DNA of 64,000 nucleotides, taken from Lysobacterales bacterium (GTDB taxonomy: Bacteria > Pseudomonadota > Gammaproteobacteria > Xanthomonadales > Rhodanobacteraceae). The position numbers and the translations under genes are program-made. The notes beneath the pieces are model-generated. The model searched no databases and was not told where the DNA came from. It worked only from the letters and a program-made list of their open reading frames with translations. The stretch lies in contig NSJK01000002.1 of NCBI GenBank assembly GCA_002632325.1, forward strand, positions 1-64,000. The letters run 5' to 3'. Positions 55,516-64,000 of the stretch are shown here, one piece after another. Within the stretch, counting starts at the first letter, position 1; every line of letters starts with the position of its first letter.

Positions 55516-58350
55516 ATGGCCGAAACTCCCGAGCAAAAAGCCCGCCGCGACATCGACGCCAAGCTCCTCGCGTCGGGTTGGCTCGTCCAGGACCGCGACG
55601 ATCTCGACCTGACCGCCGCACGCGGCATTGCCGTGCGTGAGTTTCCGATGAAGTCGGGCTTCGGCTTTGCCGACTACCTGCTCTATCTCGACCGCAAGGC
55701 GGTGGGCGCGGTGGAAGCCAAGGCCGCCGGCGCGCTCACGGGTGTGGAGGCCCAGTCCGCCAAGTACGCGGCGGGTCTGCCCGACAACCTGCCGGCGCAT
55801 CGCCGTCCGCTGCCGTTCTTGTTCGAGTCCAACGGCGCGGTGACCTTCTTCACCAACGGGCTCGACCCCAAGCCGCGCAGCCGCAAGGTATTCAGCTTTC
55901 CGCGCCCGGAAACGCTGGCCGATGGCCTGATGCAGATCGCGACGCTGCGTCAACGCCTCGCGCAGTTGCCGCCGCTCGCGAACGACGGCCTGTGGAAAGT
56001 GCAGCACCAGGCCATCACCAGCCTCGAAAGCTCGCTCGCCAAGGGCGATCCGCGCGCGCTGGTGCAGATGGCCACCGGCTCGGGCAAGACCTTCACCGCC
56101 GTGAACGCCGCCTATCGTCTGCTCAAGTTCGGCGGCGCCAAACGTATCCTGTTCCTCGTGGACCGCGGCAACCTCGGCAAGCAGACCGAGGACGAGTTCG
56201 CCAACTTCACGCCGCCCGACGACACACGCAAGTTCCCGACGCTCTACACCGTGCAGCGCCTGAAGAACAATGCCATCAACCCCGCGGCCAAGGTCGTCAT
56301 CACCACCATCCAGCGCCTGTACTCCATGCTCAAGGGCGATGCGGAGTTCGACGCCGAGAGTGAGGAAGGCTCCGCCTTCGACACCGCCAAACCGTGGAAG
56401 GGCGAGCCGCCGGACGTGGTCTACAACGCCGGCATCCCGCCCGAGTTCTTCGACGTGGTGATCGTGGACGAGTGCCACCGCTCCATCTACGAGCTGTGGG
56501 CGCAAGTGCTGCTCTACTTCGATGCCTTCCTGATCGGCCTCACCGCCACGCCCGCCGGCCGCACCATTGGTTTTTTCAACAAGAACCTGGTCATGCAGTA
56601 CGGCCACGACGAAGCCGTGGCCGATGGCGTGAATGTGGACTTCGATGTCTGGCGCATCCGCACGCAGATCACCGAAGGCGGCGCCACGATTGTTGCTGCG
56701 CCGACGGACGTGTACGTGGACAAGCGCCACAAGCTCACCCGCGCCGAGCGGCTGGAGAAGCTGCAGGCCGACCTCACCTACACCGCCAACGAACTGGATC
56801 GCGACGTGGTGGCCGAGGACCAGATCCGCACCGTGATCCGCGAGTTCCGCGGCACCGTCATCCCCGCCGCCTTCCCCGGCCGCACCGAAGTGCCCAAGAC
56901 CCTGATCTTCGCCAAGGACGACTCGCACGCCGACGACATCGTGCGCATGGTGCGCGACGAGTTTGGCGAGCAGAACGCGTTCTGCGAGAAGATCACCTAT
57001 CGCACCGGCTTCACGCGCGTGGTGAAGGGTGAGGTCACCGAATGGGTGAAGACCACGAGCCTCACGCCCGACGAGATCCTCGCCAACTTCCGCAACAGCT
57101 ACTACCCGCGCATCGCCGTCACCGTGGACATGATCTCCACCGGCACCGACGTGAAGGCCATCGAATGCGTGTTCTTCCTGCGCAATGTGAAGTCGGCCGG
57201 CTTCTTCGAGCAGATGAAGGGCCGCGGCGTGCGCATCATCTCGCCGGACAAGCTCAAGGGCGTCACGCCGAGCGCACGCGCCAAGGAGCGCTTCATCATC
57301 GTCGACGCGGTGGGCGTGTGCGAGCAGGACAAGACCGACTCCCACACCTTGAACCGCAAGCCCTCGGCGACGCTGGCCGAGCTGCTGGAGTACGTGGGCC
57401 AGGGCGGCCTCGATGCGGACGCGCTCACGACGCTGGCCGGGCGCTTCGCGCGGCTGCAGCGCGAATGCACGGCGGAGCAATTGAAGGAGTTGCGCGAACT
57501 GGCCGGTGGCCATTCGCTGCCGGACCTCGCCGCCGACCTGCTGCGCGCCTGCGATGCGGATGCGCAGCTCGAAGCCGCACAGCAAAAGTTCGGCACGGCC
57601 ACGCCCAGCGAAGCGCAGCTCAAGCAGGCCACCGAGGAACTGGCGCAAGTGGCGGTGACACCGCTGCTCAAGGCTGCGCTGCGTCGTCGCATCCTCGAGA
57701 TGCGCGCGCAAAACGAACAAACCATCGACCGCCACAGCATCGACGCGGTGACGCAATCGGCCTTCGATGACGCCGCGCTCGACAGGGCGCGCGCCCGCGT
57801 GCAGGACTTCCGCCAGTTCATCGCCGATAACCGCGATCACCTCACGGCCCTGCAGGTGCTGTACGCAGGCACCAAGCCGCTCAAGCTCTCGCTCAGGGAC
57901 CTGCGCCAGTTGCGCGATGCGCTCGCCGCGCCGCCGCTGGCCGCGACGCCCACCCAGCTCTGGCAGGCCTTCGCCGCCATCGAAGCCTCGCAGGTGCGCG
58001 ATGCGCCGCCCGCCACCACCCATCCCGGCGAACCGCTTGCCGATCTGGTGGCGCTGGTGCGCCACGCGCTCACGCCCGCCGTGCCGCTCGCGCCCTATGC
58101 CAGCGAAGTACACGAGAAGTACGGCGACTGGATGGCGCAGCAGGAACGCCGCGGCGTGGCCTTCACGCCCGAACAGCGCCTGTGGCTCGACCACATGGCC
58201 GAGCACATCGCCACCAGCCTCGCCATCGATCCCGATGTGTTCCAGGACGGCTGGTTCGGCCAGCAGGGTGGCTATGGGCGCGCGCACAAGCTGTTCGGTG
58301 ACCGGCTGCAACCGCTGCTGGCGGAGTTGAATGAGAGGTTGGCGGCGTGA
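55516..58350 (+). CDS. hsdR: Type I restriction enzyme R subunit
   Basis: About 944 residues from ATG 55516, which gives the family opening AETPEQKARRDIDAKLLASGW; an ATG at 55438 is less typical. The nuclease region has 'GFADYLLYLDRKAVGAVEAK' (PD-(D/E)xK residues near 52-66). The motor has Walker A ATGSGKT (about 184), 'VIVDECHRSIYEL' (DECH, about 317), 'LIGLTATPAGRT' and the C-terminal EcoEI-R-like helical domain. It translocates DNA and cuts unmethylated DNA with HsdM and HsdS. hsdS overlaps its end by 4 bp. Confidence 0.95.
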   Translation: MAETPEQKARRDIDAKLLASGWLVQDRDDLDLTAARGIAVREFPMKSGFGFADYLLYLDRKAVGAVEAKAAGALTGVEAQSAKYAAGLPDNLPAHRRPLPFLFESNGAVTFFTNGLDPKPRSRKVFSFPRPETLADGLMQIATLRQRLAQLPPLANDGLWKVQHQAITSLESSLAKGDPRALVQMATGSGKTFTAVNAAYRLLKFGGAKRILFLVDRGNLGKQTEDEFANFTPPDDTRKFPTLYTVQRLKNNAINPAAKVVITTIQRLYSMLKGDAEFDAESEEGSAFDTAKPWKGEPPDVVYNAGIPPEFFDVVIVDECHRSIYELWAQVLLYFDAFLIGLTATPAGRTIGFFNKNLVMQYGHDEAVADGVNVDFDVWRIRTQITEGGATIVAAPTDVYVDKRHKLTRAERLEKLQADLTYTANELDRDVVAEDQIRTVIREFRGTVIPAAFPGRTEVPKTLIFAKDDSHADDIVRMVRDEFGEQNAFCEKITYRTGFTRVVKGEVTEWVKTTSLTPDEILANFRNSYYPRIAVTVDMISTGTDVKAIECVFFLRNVKSAGFFEQMKGRGVRIISPDKLKGVTPSARAKERFIIVDAVGVCEQDKTDSHTLNRKPSATLAELLEYVGQGGLDADALTTLAGRFARLQRECTAEQLKELRELAGGHSLPDLAADLLRACDADAQLEAAQQKFGTATPSEAQLKQATEELAQVAVTPLLKAALRRRILEMRAQNEQTIDRHSIDAVTQSAFDDAALDRARARVQDFRQFIADNRDHLTALQVLYAGTKPLKLSLRDLRQLRDALAAPPLAATPTQLWQAFAAIEASQVRDAPPATTHPGEPLADLVALVRHALTPAVPLAPYASEVHEKYGDWMAQQERRGVAFTPEQRLWLDHMAEHIATSLAIDPDVFQDGWFGQQGGYGRAHKLFGDRLQPLLAELNERLAA

Positions 58351-59921
58351 GTTCGGCCCAGTTGAGCGCACTTCCCGAGGAGTGGGTAGCTTCGCCGATT
58401 GGCGAAGTGCTGGATTCCTCCATAGAGCAATCTGGTCCATCGTCAGGAAACAAGACATTCATCTACGTGGACATCGGCAGCGTGGACAACGCTGCAAAGA
58501 GAATCGTTGAGCGCAAGGAGCTGCTTACAAGTGCTGCGCCAAGCCGGGCGAAGCAGATTCTGCGCCGCGGTGACGTTCTTGTATCGATGACACGGCCGAA
58601 CTTGAACGCAGTAGCAATCGTTTCCGACGAGTTCGATGGCGCCGTCGGTTCTACGGGCTTTTACGTTCTGCGCAGCCGATCAATCGAACCTCGGTGGATG
58701 TTCTATGCGGTCCAGACCCAAGGCTTCATCTCTGCGATGTGCGACGTAGTGCAGGGAGCCCTGTATCCAGCCGTTCGACCCAAAGACATCGCTCGTTGGG
58801 CCTGCCCCATCCCTCCACGCAAGGAACAGGAGCGCATCGCCGACACCCTCGACGAACTCCTCTCCGACCTCGACGCCGGCGTGGCGGCGCTGGAGCGCGT
58901 GCGGGCGAAGCTGAAGCACTACCGCGCCGCCGTGCTCAAGGCCGCGGTCGAAGGCAGCTTGACCGCGCAATGGCGGCGCGAGCATCCGGCCACGGAAACC
59001 GCCGACGCGCTGCTGACCCGGATTCTCGCCGAGCGTCGCCGGCGCTGGGAGCAAGCGCAGCTCGCGAAGTTCGAGAAGGCGGGGAAGACACCGCCGAAGG
59101 ATTGGAAGGGGAAGTACGTCGAGTTAGCGCAACCCGAAAGCGAAAATCCGGCTGTCCTTCCTGATAGTTGGTACTGGACTAGCGTTGGTCAGTTGGCAGA
59201 GGTCGGCACGGGCGCCACACCGGACAGAGGTCGTCGTGAACGGTACTACGCAAACGGAACGTTCCCGTGGGTCACGAGCGGCTGCGTGAATGCGAGCCAC
59301 GTGCGCGAACCGACCGAATGCGTGACTTCCGAAGCATTGCAGGAATGCAACCTCACCCTTTACCCGGCTGGCACATTGCTCCTGGCGATGTACGGCGAAG
59401 GGAAGACTCGCGGAATGTGCGCCGAACTCGGTATCGAAAGCAGCACCAATCAAGCGCTCGCCGCGATATTGGCCCCGAAGGAAGTTCGAGGGTATCTGAA
59501 ATTGTTCCTTCTCAAGAACTACGATGACACACGGCGAGCCGCTACCGGTGGAGTCCAGCCGAACTTGAATCTGGGGATGGTACGGAGCATCAGAGTGCCA
59601 TTCCCACCGCTTGCGGAACAGTTCGCCATAGTCGAAGCCGTCGAAGCCCAGCTCTCCGTCATCGACCACCTCGAACGCGATCTCGACGCGCGCCTGAAGA
59701 GCGCGCAGTCCCTGCGCCAGAGCATCCTGCGCCACGCCTTCACCGGCCAACTGGTGCCGCAGGACCCGAACGACGAACCCGCGAGCGAACTCCTGAAGCG
59801 CATTGCCGTCGAGCGCGAGGAACGCGCGCAACTCGCAGCGGTCGCCAAGCGCAAGGCGAAGCCGGCCAAGGCAGGCAGAGCCCGCGAGTCACGCCGCGCG
59901 CGGACGGATGCGCGCGAGTGA
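58347..59921 (+). CDS. hsdS: Type I restriction-modification specificity subunit
   Basis: A 524-residue HsdS with two target-recognition domains: residues about 10-150 and about 270-425. Each is followed by a conserved helical spacer ('IPPRKEQERIADTLDELLSDLDAGVAALERVRAKLKHYRAAVLKAAVEG' and 'PFPPLAEQFAIVEAVEAQLSVIDHLERDLDARLKSAQSLRQSILRHAF'). The spacers set the gap between the two half-sites. It starts at GTG overlapping the hsdR stop. The last 33 bp overlap the convergent higA gene. Confidence 0.93.
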   Translation: MSSAQLSALPEEWVASPIGEVLDSSIEQSGPSSGNKTFIYVDIGSVDNAAKRIVERKELLTSAAPSRAKQILRRGDVLVSMTRPNLNAVAIVSDEFDGAVGSTGFYVLRSRSIEPRWMFYAVQTQGFISAMCDVVQGALYPAVRPKDIARWACPIPPRKEQERIADTLDELLSDLDAGVAALERVRAKLKHYRAAVLKAAVEGSLTAQWRREHPATETADALLTRILAERRRRWEQAQLAKFEKAGKTPPKDWKGKYVELAQPESENPAVLPDSWYWTSVGQLAEVGTGATPDRGRRERYYANGTFPWVTSGCVNASHVREPTECVTSEALQECNLTLYPAGTLLLAMYGEGKTRGMCAELGIESSTNQALAAILAPKEVRGYLKLFLLKNYDDTRRAATGGVQPNLNLGMVRSIRVPFPPLAEQFAIVEAVEAQLSVIDHLERDLDARLKSAQSLRQSILRHAFTGQLVPQDPNDEPASELLKRIAVEREERAQLAAVAKRKAKPAKAGRARESRRARTDARE

Positions 59922-60182
59922 TCGCCCCAGTTCGTGTTGCGCGACTTCCAGCTCGTAGTTCTTCTGCAGGTTCATCCAGCTTTGTGCATCGGTGGCAAAG
60001 TAGCGGGCGAGGCGCAAAGCCGTGTCTGCGCTGATGCCGCGGCGCTCACGCACGATCTCGTTGACGCGGGCGGGGGTGACGCCGATGGCGTTGGCCAGCG
60101 CCGTGCTGGACAGCCCGAATGGCAGCATGAATTCTTCACGCAGGATTTCACCGGGGTGGACAGGGGCAAATTTGCGGTTCAT
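59889..60182 (-). CDS. higA: HigA-family XRE antitoxin
   Basis: A 97-residue protein with the HigA pattern 'PVHPGEILREEFMLPFGLSSTALANAIGVTPARVNEIVRERRGISADTALRLARYF'. It follows higB by 10 bp on the minus strand and overlaps the 3' end of convergent hsdS by 33 bp. It binds HigB and likely represses its own promoter. Confidence 0.93.
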   Translation of the reverse strand: MNRKFAPVHPGEILREEFMLPFGLSSTALANAIGVTPARVNEIVRERRGISADTALRLARYFATDAQSWMNLQKNYELEVAQHELGRSLARIRPRAA

Positions 60183-60192
60183 GACAGGTGCC

Positions 60193-60471
60193 TCAGTGGT
60201 AGTCAACGATTTCAACCCTCAGCGCGTCGCCAGCATGCCAGACGAAGCACACGCGGAACTGGTCGTTGACGCGGATGCTGTACTGGCCAGCGCGGTCGCC
60301 TTTAAGGGCTTCCAGCCGGTTGCCCGGTGGCACGCGCAGAAAGTCGAGGCTGGCGGCGGCGTTGAGTTGCACGAGCTTGCGCCGCGCCACCACTTCGATG
60401 GCCGCAAACCGGCGCACGCGCTGGCCGTGGAACAGGGTTTCCGTATCCTTGTCCGCGAACGACCGTATCAT
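60193..60471 (-). CDS. higB: HigB-family RNase toxin
   Basis: A 92-residue RelE-superfamily protein opening with 'IRSFADKDTETLFHGQRVRRF', then 'VVARRKLVQLNAAASLDFLRVPPGNRLEALKGDRAGQYSIRVNDQFRVCF', the HigB signature. It would cleave mRNA at the ribosome. Toxin precedes antitoxin, the normal HigBA order. The predicted transcript start falls on or next to the ATG, so a leaderless mRNA is possible. Confidence 0.93.
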   Translation of the reverse strand: MIRSFADKDTETLFHGQRVRRFAAIEVVARRKLVQLNAAASLDFLRVPPGNRLEALKGDRAGQYSIRVNDQFRVCFVWHAGDALRVEIVDYH

Positions 60472-60477
60472 GGCTCT

Positions 60478-60506
60478 ATCGTATATCGACACCCGATATA
60501 CTGCAA
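60478..60506 (-). promoter_or_regulatory. Promoter/operator between higB and hsdM
   Basis: An inverted repeat with 8-bp arms (GTATATCG / CGATATAC) and a 5-base centre spans 60481-60501. On the minus strand TTGCAG (60501-60506) and TACGAT (60478-60483) are 17 bp apart, so the repeat lies between the promoter boxes. The same DNA is only 37 bp from hsdM on the other strand, so the repressor could affect both. Confidence 0.6.
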
Positions 60507-60537
60507 ATGACTCCCTGATGGCAATCGGAAAACCGCA

Positions 60538-62031
60538 ATGATGGATGCATCGCAAATCGGCAAGCGCGCCTGGAGCTATGCGGGCGTGCTGCAGCAGGCA
60601 GGGCTGTCCTGCGTCGAGTATGTCGAGCAGTTGACCATGCTGCTCTTCCTCAAGATGGCGGATCAGTTGACCGGCCCGCCGTGGAACCAGCCGCCCATCG
60701 TGCCGCCGAAGTTGGGCTGGAAGGCGCTGCTGCCGCTCGACGGTGCGGCGCTCGAAACCCAGTACAGCCAGTCCATCGAAAAGCTCGGGCTCATGCCCGG
60801 CATGCTGGGCGTGATCTTCAAGGGCGCGCGCTGCGACATCCACAACCCGGCGCTGCTCAAGCAGCTCATCGTCAACCTCATCGACAAGGAAGACTGGATG
60901 AGCCTGCCGGTGGATGTGAAGGGCACCATCTACGAGGAACTGCTCCAGCGCAGCGCCTCCGAATCCACCAAGGGCGCAGGGCAGTACTTCACCACGCGTG
61001 CCGTGATCCAGACCATGGTCGAGGTGATGCAGCCCACGCCCGCAGACCGCATCTGCGACCCGGCGGCGGGCACCGGTGGCTTCCTGTTCAACGCCTACAG
61101 CCATGTGCTGCAGAAATTCGGGCCGGACCTCGATGCCGACCAGAAGCGCGCCCTGCGCGAGGAACTGGTCGAGGCCATGGAGCTTTCGCCCAAGGTCGGA
61201 CGCCTGTGCGCCATGAACCTCTACCTGCACGGCATCGGCGGCGACAAGGTGGTGGTGCATTCCGGCCACGACAGCCTCGCCGCGCCGTGGAGCCGCGAGT
61301 ACAGCATGATCCTGGCCAATCCACCCTTCGGCAAAAGCCAGAGCGTGCTGTTCGTCAACGAAGAGGGCGACACCGAGAAAGACGACGCCGTGGTGGTGCG
61401 TGAGGATTTCTGGACCGAGACCAGCAACAAGCGGCTGAACTTCGTGCAGCACATGTTCTCGCTGTTGAAGATCGACGGCCGCGCCGCCGTGGTGCTGCCC
61501 GACAATGTGCTGTTCGAAGGCGGCGCCGGCGAGAAGGTACGGCGCAATCTGCTGGAAAAGTGCAAGGTGCACACCCTGCTGCGCCTGCCCACCGGCATCT
61601 GGTATTCGCCCGGCGTGAAGGCCAACGTGCTGTTCTTCGACAAGAAGGAAGGCCGCCCCAAGCCCTGGACCGACCAGCTCTGGGTGTACGACCTGCGCAC
61701 CAACAAGCACTTCACGCAGAAGCAGTCGCCCATCACCCGGGGCGACTTCGACGAGTTTGTCGCCTGCTATCGGCCGGGCCAGATGCACAAGCGTGAGGCC
61801 ACGTGGAGCGAGGCCAACCCCGACGGCCGCTGGCGCTGCTACACGCTCGATGAGATCCAGAAGCGCGACAAGCTGAGCCTGGATCTGTTCTGGATCAAGG
61901 ACCAGAGCCTCACCGATACGGATGCCCTGCCGCCACCGGATGTGATCGCGACCGAGATCGCCGAGGAACTGGAAGCGGCCTTCGAGCTGTTCAGCGGGAT
62001 CGCGAAGAAGCTGCCGAAATCGACGGGCTGA
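60538..62031 (+). CDS. hsdM: Type I restriction-modification methylase subunit
   Basis: A 497-residue N6-adenine methyltransferase: N-terminal HsdM domain ('[31 protein letters not shown]'), '[17 protein letters not shown]', SAM motif DPAAGTGGF (about residue 173) and catalytic NPPF (about 260). It is separated from hsdR-hsdS by the inverted higBA pair, an unusual order. The stop is 31 bp from the island's right repeat. Confidence 0.95.
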   Translation: MMDASQIGKRAWSYAGVLQQAGLSCVEYVEQLTMLLFLKMADQLTGPPWNQPPIVPPKLGWKALLPLDGAALETQYSQSIEKLGLMPGMLGVIFKGARCDIHNPALLKQLIVNLIDKEDWMSLPVDVKGTIYEELLQRSASESTKGAGQYFTTRAVIQTMVEVMQPTPADRICDPAAGTGGFLFNAYSHVLQKFGPDLDADQKRALREELVEAMELSPKVGRLCAMNLYLHGIGGDKVVVHSGHDSLAAPWSREYSMILANPPFGKSQSVLFVNEEGDTEKDDAVVVREDFWTETSNKRLNFVQHMFSLLKIDGRAAVVLPDNVLFEGGAGEKVRRNLLEKCKVHTLLRLPTGIWYSPGVKANVLFFDKKEGRPKPWTDQLWVYDLRTNKHFTQKQSPITRGDFDEFVACYRPGQMHKREATWSEANPDGRWRCYTLDEIQKRDKLSLDLFWIKDQSLTDTDALPPPDVIATEIAEELEAAFELFSGIAKKLPKSTG

Positions 62032-62062
62032 GTGGGTCGTGGGTGGACGCAGCGCGCCGACC

Positions 62063-62089
62063 TCATTCCAGATTCTGCACCTGCTCGCG
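62063..62089 (-). repeat. Right island repeat within the end of intact yicC (attR-like)
   Basis: The last eight codons and stop of yicC, matching 52743-52769 at 26 of 27 positions. Outside these 27 bases the two sites do not match on either side. Confidence 0.75.
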
Positions 62090-62926
62090 CATCTGCTCGA
62101 TCAGCACCTTGAGTTCGACTGCGGCGCCGCTGGTGCGCGGATCGGTGGCCTTGGAGCCGAGCGTGTTGGCCTCGCGGTTGAACTCCTGCATGAGGAAGTC
62201 CAGGCGCCGGCCGACGGCTTCCTTGAGGCTGAGCACGCGGCGGGCTTCGAGGATGTGCGCGCCCAGGCGATCGAGTTCCTCGTCCACGTCGATGCGTTGC
62301 AACTGCAAGACGACTTCCTGCTCGATGCGACCGGGCTCGAGCGGTTGCTTGAGCTCGGCCAGGCGCGCGTCGAACTTCGCGCGCAGCGCGGCGCGCACTT
62401 CGGGCAAGTGCTTGCGCACCTCGGCAACGATGCGCTCGATCGCATCGAGTCGTTCGCGCAGGAACCCGCCGAGACGACTGCCTTCGCGCTCGCGCGTGGC
62501 GACCATCTCGTCGAGCGCACGATCGAGCAGGGCCAGCGCCGCGCTGCGCAGCGCATCCTGATCGGTATCGCGGTCGAGCAGCACGCCTGGCCAGTTGAGC
62601 AGGGATGCGAAATCGACATTGAGCTGCGGAAAGCGGGCGGCGAGTGCTTGCGCGGTATCGGCCAGCCGCGCGACAAAATCCTCGTCGATCGCGATCGCCG
62701 CAGCCGAGGCGACTGCGGGCTTGAAGCGCAGGCCCAGATCGACCTTGCCGCGCGCGAGCCTGGCCGCGACACGCTCGCGCACTTGCGGCTCGAGCGTGCG
62801 CAATTCGTCGGGCAGGCGCAGCCCCAGTTCGAGGTAACGATGGTTGACCGAGCGCAGCTCGATCGACAGCGTGCCGTGGCCGGATTCACTCTCGGCACTG
62901 GCAAAGGCAGTCATGCTGCGGAGCAT
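62063..62926 (-). CDS. yicC: YicC family endoribonuclease-type stress protein
   Basis: A 287-residue protein starting [15 protein letters not shown] with '[18 protein letters not shown]' and ending '[23 protein letters not shown] ... [14 protein letters not shown]', the full YicC family layout. YicC homologues are ribonucleases linked to RNA turnover; the cellular substrate here is unknown. ATG 62926 encodes the typical 'MxRSMTAF' opening. It is divergent from rph. Confidence 0.95.
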   Translation of the reverse strand: MLRSMTAFASAESESGHGTLSIELRSVNHRYLELGLRLPDELRTLEPQVRERVAARLARGKVDLGLRFKPAVASAAAIAIDEDFVARLADTAQALAARFPQLNVDFASLLNWPGVLLDRDTDQDALRSAALALLDRALDEMVATREREGSRLGGFLRERLDAIERIVAEVRKHLPEVRAALRAKFDARLAELKQPLEPGRIEQEVVLQLQRIDVDEELDRLGAHILEARRVLSLKEAVGRRLDFLMQEFNREANTLGSKATDPRTSGAAVELKVLIEQMREQVQNLE

Positions 62927-62992
62927 CGGCGTTCCATGGCGTGGGAAAGCGCAATGGTAAACTGCCCGGCCCGATTGCCCAAACCGGCCCCC

Positions 62993-63733
62993 ATGACCAC
63001 TCCCGCATCCTTCTCGCGTCCCTCGGGCCGCGCCGCCGACCAGTTGCGCAGCGTGACGATCGAACGCGGCCACACGCGCCATGCCGAAGGCTCGGTGCTG
63101 ATCAGCTTCGGCGACACTCGCGTACTGTGCACGGCCAGCGTCGAGGACAAGGTGCCGCCGTTCCTGCGCGGCAAGGGCGAGGGCTGGGTCACTGCCGAAT
63201 ACGGCATGCTGCCGCGCGCGACCGGCCAGCGCACCCAGCGCGAGGCCACGCGCGGCGGCCAGGGCGGGCGCACGATGGAGATCCAGCGCCTGATCGGTCG
63301 CGCGCTGCGCGCCTGCGTGGATCGCAACGTGCTGGGCGAGCGCACCATCACGCTCGACTGCGACGTGATCCAGGCCGACGGCGGCACGCGCACCGCCGCG
63401 ATCACCGGCGCCTATGTCGCCCTGGTGGATGCGGTGAACTGGCTCAAGGCGCGCAACGCGCTCAAGCGCGAGCCGATCTTCGGTGCAGTCGCCGCGGTTT
63501 CGGTCGGCATCTACAAGGGCGTGCCCGTGCTCGATCTGGATTACGCTGAGGACTCGGCCTGCGACACCGACATGAACATCGTCATGAACGACGGCGGCGG
63601 CTTCATCGAATTGCAGGGAACCGCCGAAGGTCATGCCTTTCGCCGCGACGAACTCGATGCCTTGATCGGTCTGGCCGGCAAGGGCATCACGCAGTTGTGC
63701 GAAGCGCAGCGCGCGGCACTGGCACACCGATGA
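62993..63733 (+). CDS. rph: Ribonuclease PH
   Basis: A 246-residue protein with '[43 protein letters not shown]', '[14 protein letters not shown]', '[15 protein letters not shown]', '[23 protein letters not shown]' and '[16 protein letters not shown]', all RNase PH motifs. It trims tRNA 3' ends by phosphorolysis. The length is full, so it is not the frameshifted form known in some E. coli strains. Confidence 0.97.
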   Translation: MTTPASFSRPSGRAADQLRSVTIERGHTRHAEGSVLISFGDTRVLCTASVEDKVPPFLRGKGEGWVTAEYGMLPRATGQRTQREATRGGQGGRTMEIQRLIGRALRACVDRNVLGERTITLDCDVIQADGGTRTAAITGAYVALVDAVNWLKARNALKREPIFGAVAAVSVGIYKGVPVLDLDYAEDSACDTDMNIVMNDGGGFIELQGTAEGHAFRRDELDALIGLAGKGITQLCEAQRAALAHR

Positions 63734-64000
63734 CGCGGCACATCGCCCAGATCGCGCTGCTGGTGCGCGACTACGACGAAGCCAGCGCATGGTTCGCGCG
63801 CGCACTCGGCTTCGTGGTGCTCGAAGACAGCGACCTCGGAGGTGGCAAGCGCTGGCTGCGCATTGCACCGAGCGCCGACGCCGCGTTCTCGCTGCTCCTG
63901 GCCAAGGCGACCACGCCCGAACAGACGGCCGCGATCGGCAAGCAACACGGCGGCCGCGTCGGCTTCTTCCTGCACACCGACGACTTCGCGCGCGATCACG
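63730..64000 (+). CDS. VOC-family (glyoxalase/bleomycin-resistance-like) protein, cut by window edge
   Basis: The ATG at 63730 overlaps the rph stop (ATGA), and 90 codons are visible before the window ends. '[31 protein letters not shown]' is the typical beta-alpha-beta opening of VOC proteins, with the first metal-ligand-type His at the N-terminus. The substrate is unknown. Confidence 0.85.
   Translation, partial: MTRHIAQIALLVRDYDEASAWFARALGFVVLEDSDLGGGKRWLRIAPSADAAFSLLLAKATTPEQTAAIGKQHGGRVGFFLHTDDFARDH

Larger units (their letters stand above)
52743..62089. mobile_element. Putative genomic island inserted at the 3' end of yicC
   Basis: A 27-bp direct repeat (52743-52769 and 62063-62089, one mismatch) brackets a cargo of a type I restriction-modification system and three toxin-antitoxin-type pairs. 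Each repeat equals the final eight codons plus stop of yicC, in yicC orientation. The 3' end of yicC is a documented insertion site for mobilizable genomic islands in Vibrio. The island separates yicC from the gmk side, which are neighbours in related genomes. No integrase or relaxase gene is visible, so it may be immobile now or mobilised in trans. The direct evidence is the repeat and cargo; mobility is inference. Confidence 0.65.

Noticed and set aside
55435..58458. Minus-strand open frame of about 1007 codons opposite hsdR
   Set aside because: Long antisense frame caused by codon bias in GC-rich DNA; hsdR on plus has all expected motifs.

Overview
The window is high-GC gammaproteobacterial chromosome. 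The order yicC / gmk / rpoZ / spoT / ridA / recG, the pilMNOPQ operon divergent from a class A penicillin-binding protein, and several secreted proteins carrying an 'FxDGF(E/D)' segment point to the Lysobacterales (Xanthomonadales), probably near Rhodanobacteraceae. This placement is an inference from gene content and order only. No rRNA, tRNA or CRISPR array was seen.

Positions 1-22,300: a BlaI/BlaR1-type regulator pair with tandem operators, an outer-membrane barrel protein, then a long minus-strand series: LemA, an M48 protease, an ECF-like sigma factor with an anti-sigma-like partner, a cNMP-EAL protein, and a seven-gene MoxR-DUF58-DUF4381-BatA-BatB-BatD-GH172 operon joined by 4-8 bp overlaps or short gaps. 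A serine hydrolase and a TonB-like protein follow. At 21,099-21,506 lies a MetJ repressor whose C-terminus is replaced by a histone-H1-like Lys/Ala tail; its promoter contains two tandem met boxes.

Positions 22,300-50,980: a 1222-residue secreted subtilase, a large Ig-like lipoprotein, the complete type IV pilus alignment operon pilMNOPQ divergent from mrcA, then gltA, zinc-free-type rpmE, a nucleoside hydrolase, a methyltransferase, recG, ridA, spoT, rpoZ, and the Mla lipid-transport genes (mlaFEDCB on minus, mlaA convergent on plus) followed by gmk.

Positions 50,980-64,000: a secreted VCBS/FG-GAP protein, then what I read as a genomic island of about 9.3 kb inserted at the 3' end of yicC. 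A 27-bp direct repeat, consisting of the last eight codons and stop of yicC, brackets a type I restriction-modification system (hsdR-hsdS, hsdM) and three toxin-antitoxin-like modules: a DUF1778/GNAT pair, a DUF433/PIN-like pair, and a HigBA pair lying between hsdS and hsdM. No integrase is visible. A 161-bp MITE-like element sits just inside the left end; a second copy lies upstream of lemA. Intact yicC, divergent rph and the start of a VOC-family gene complete the window.
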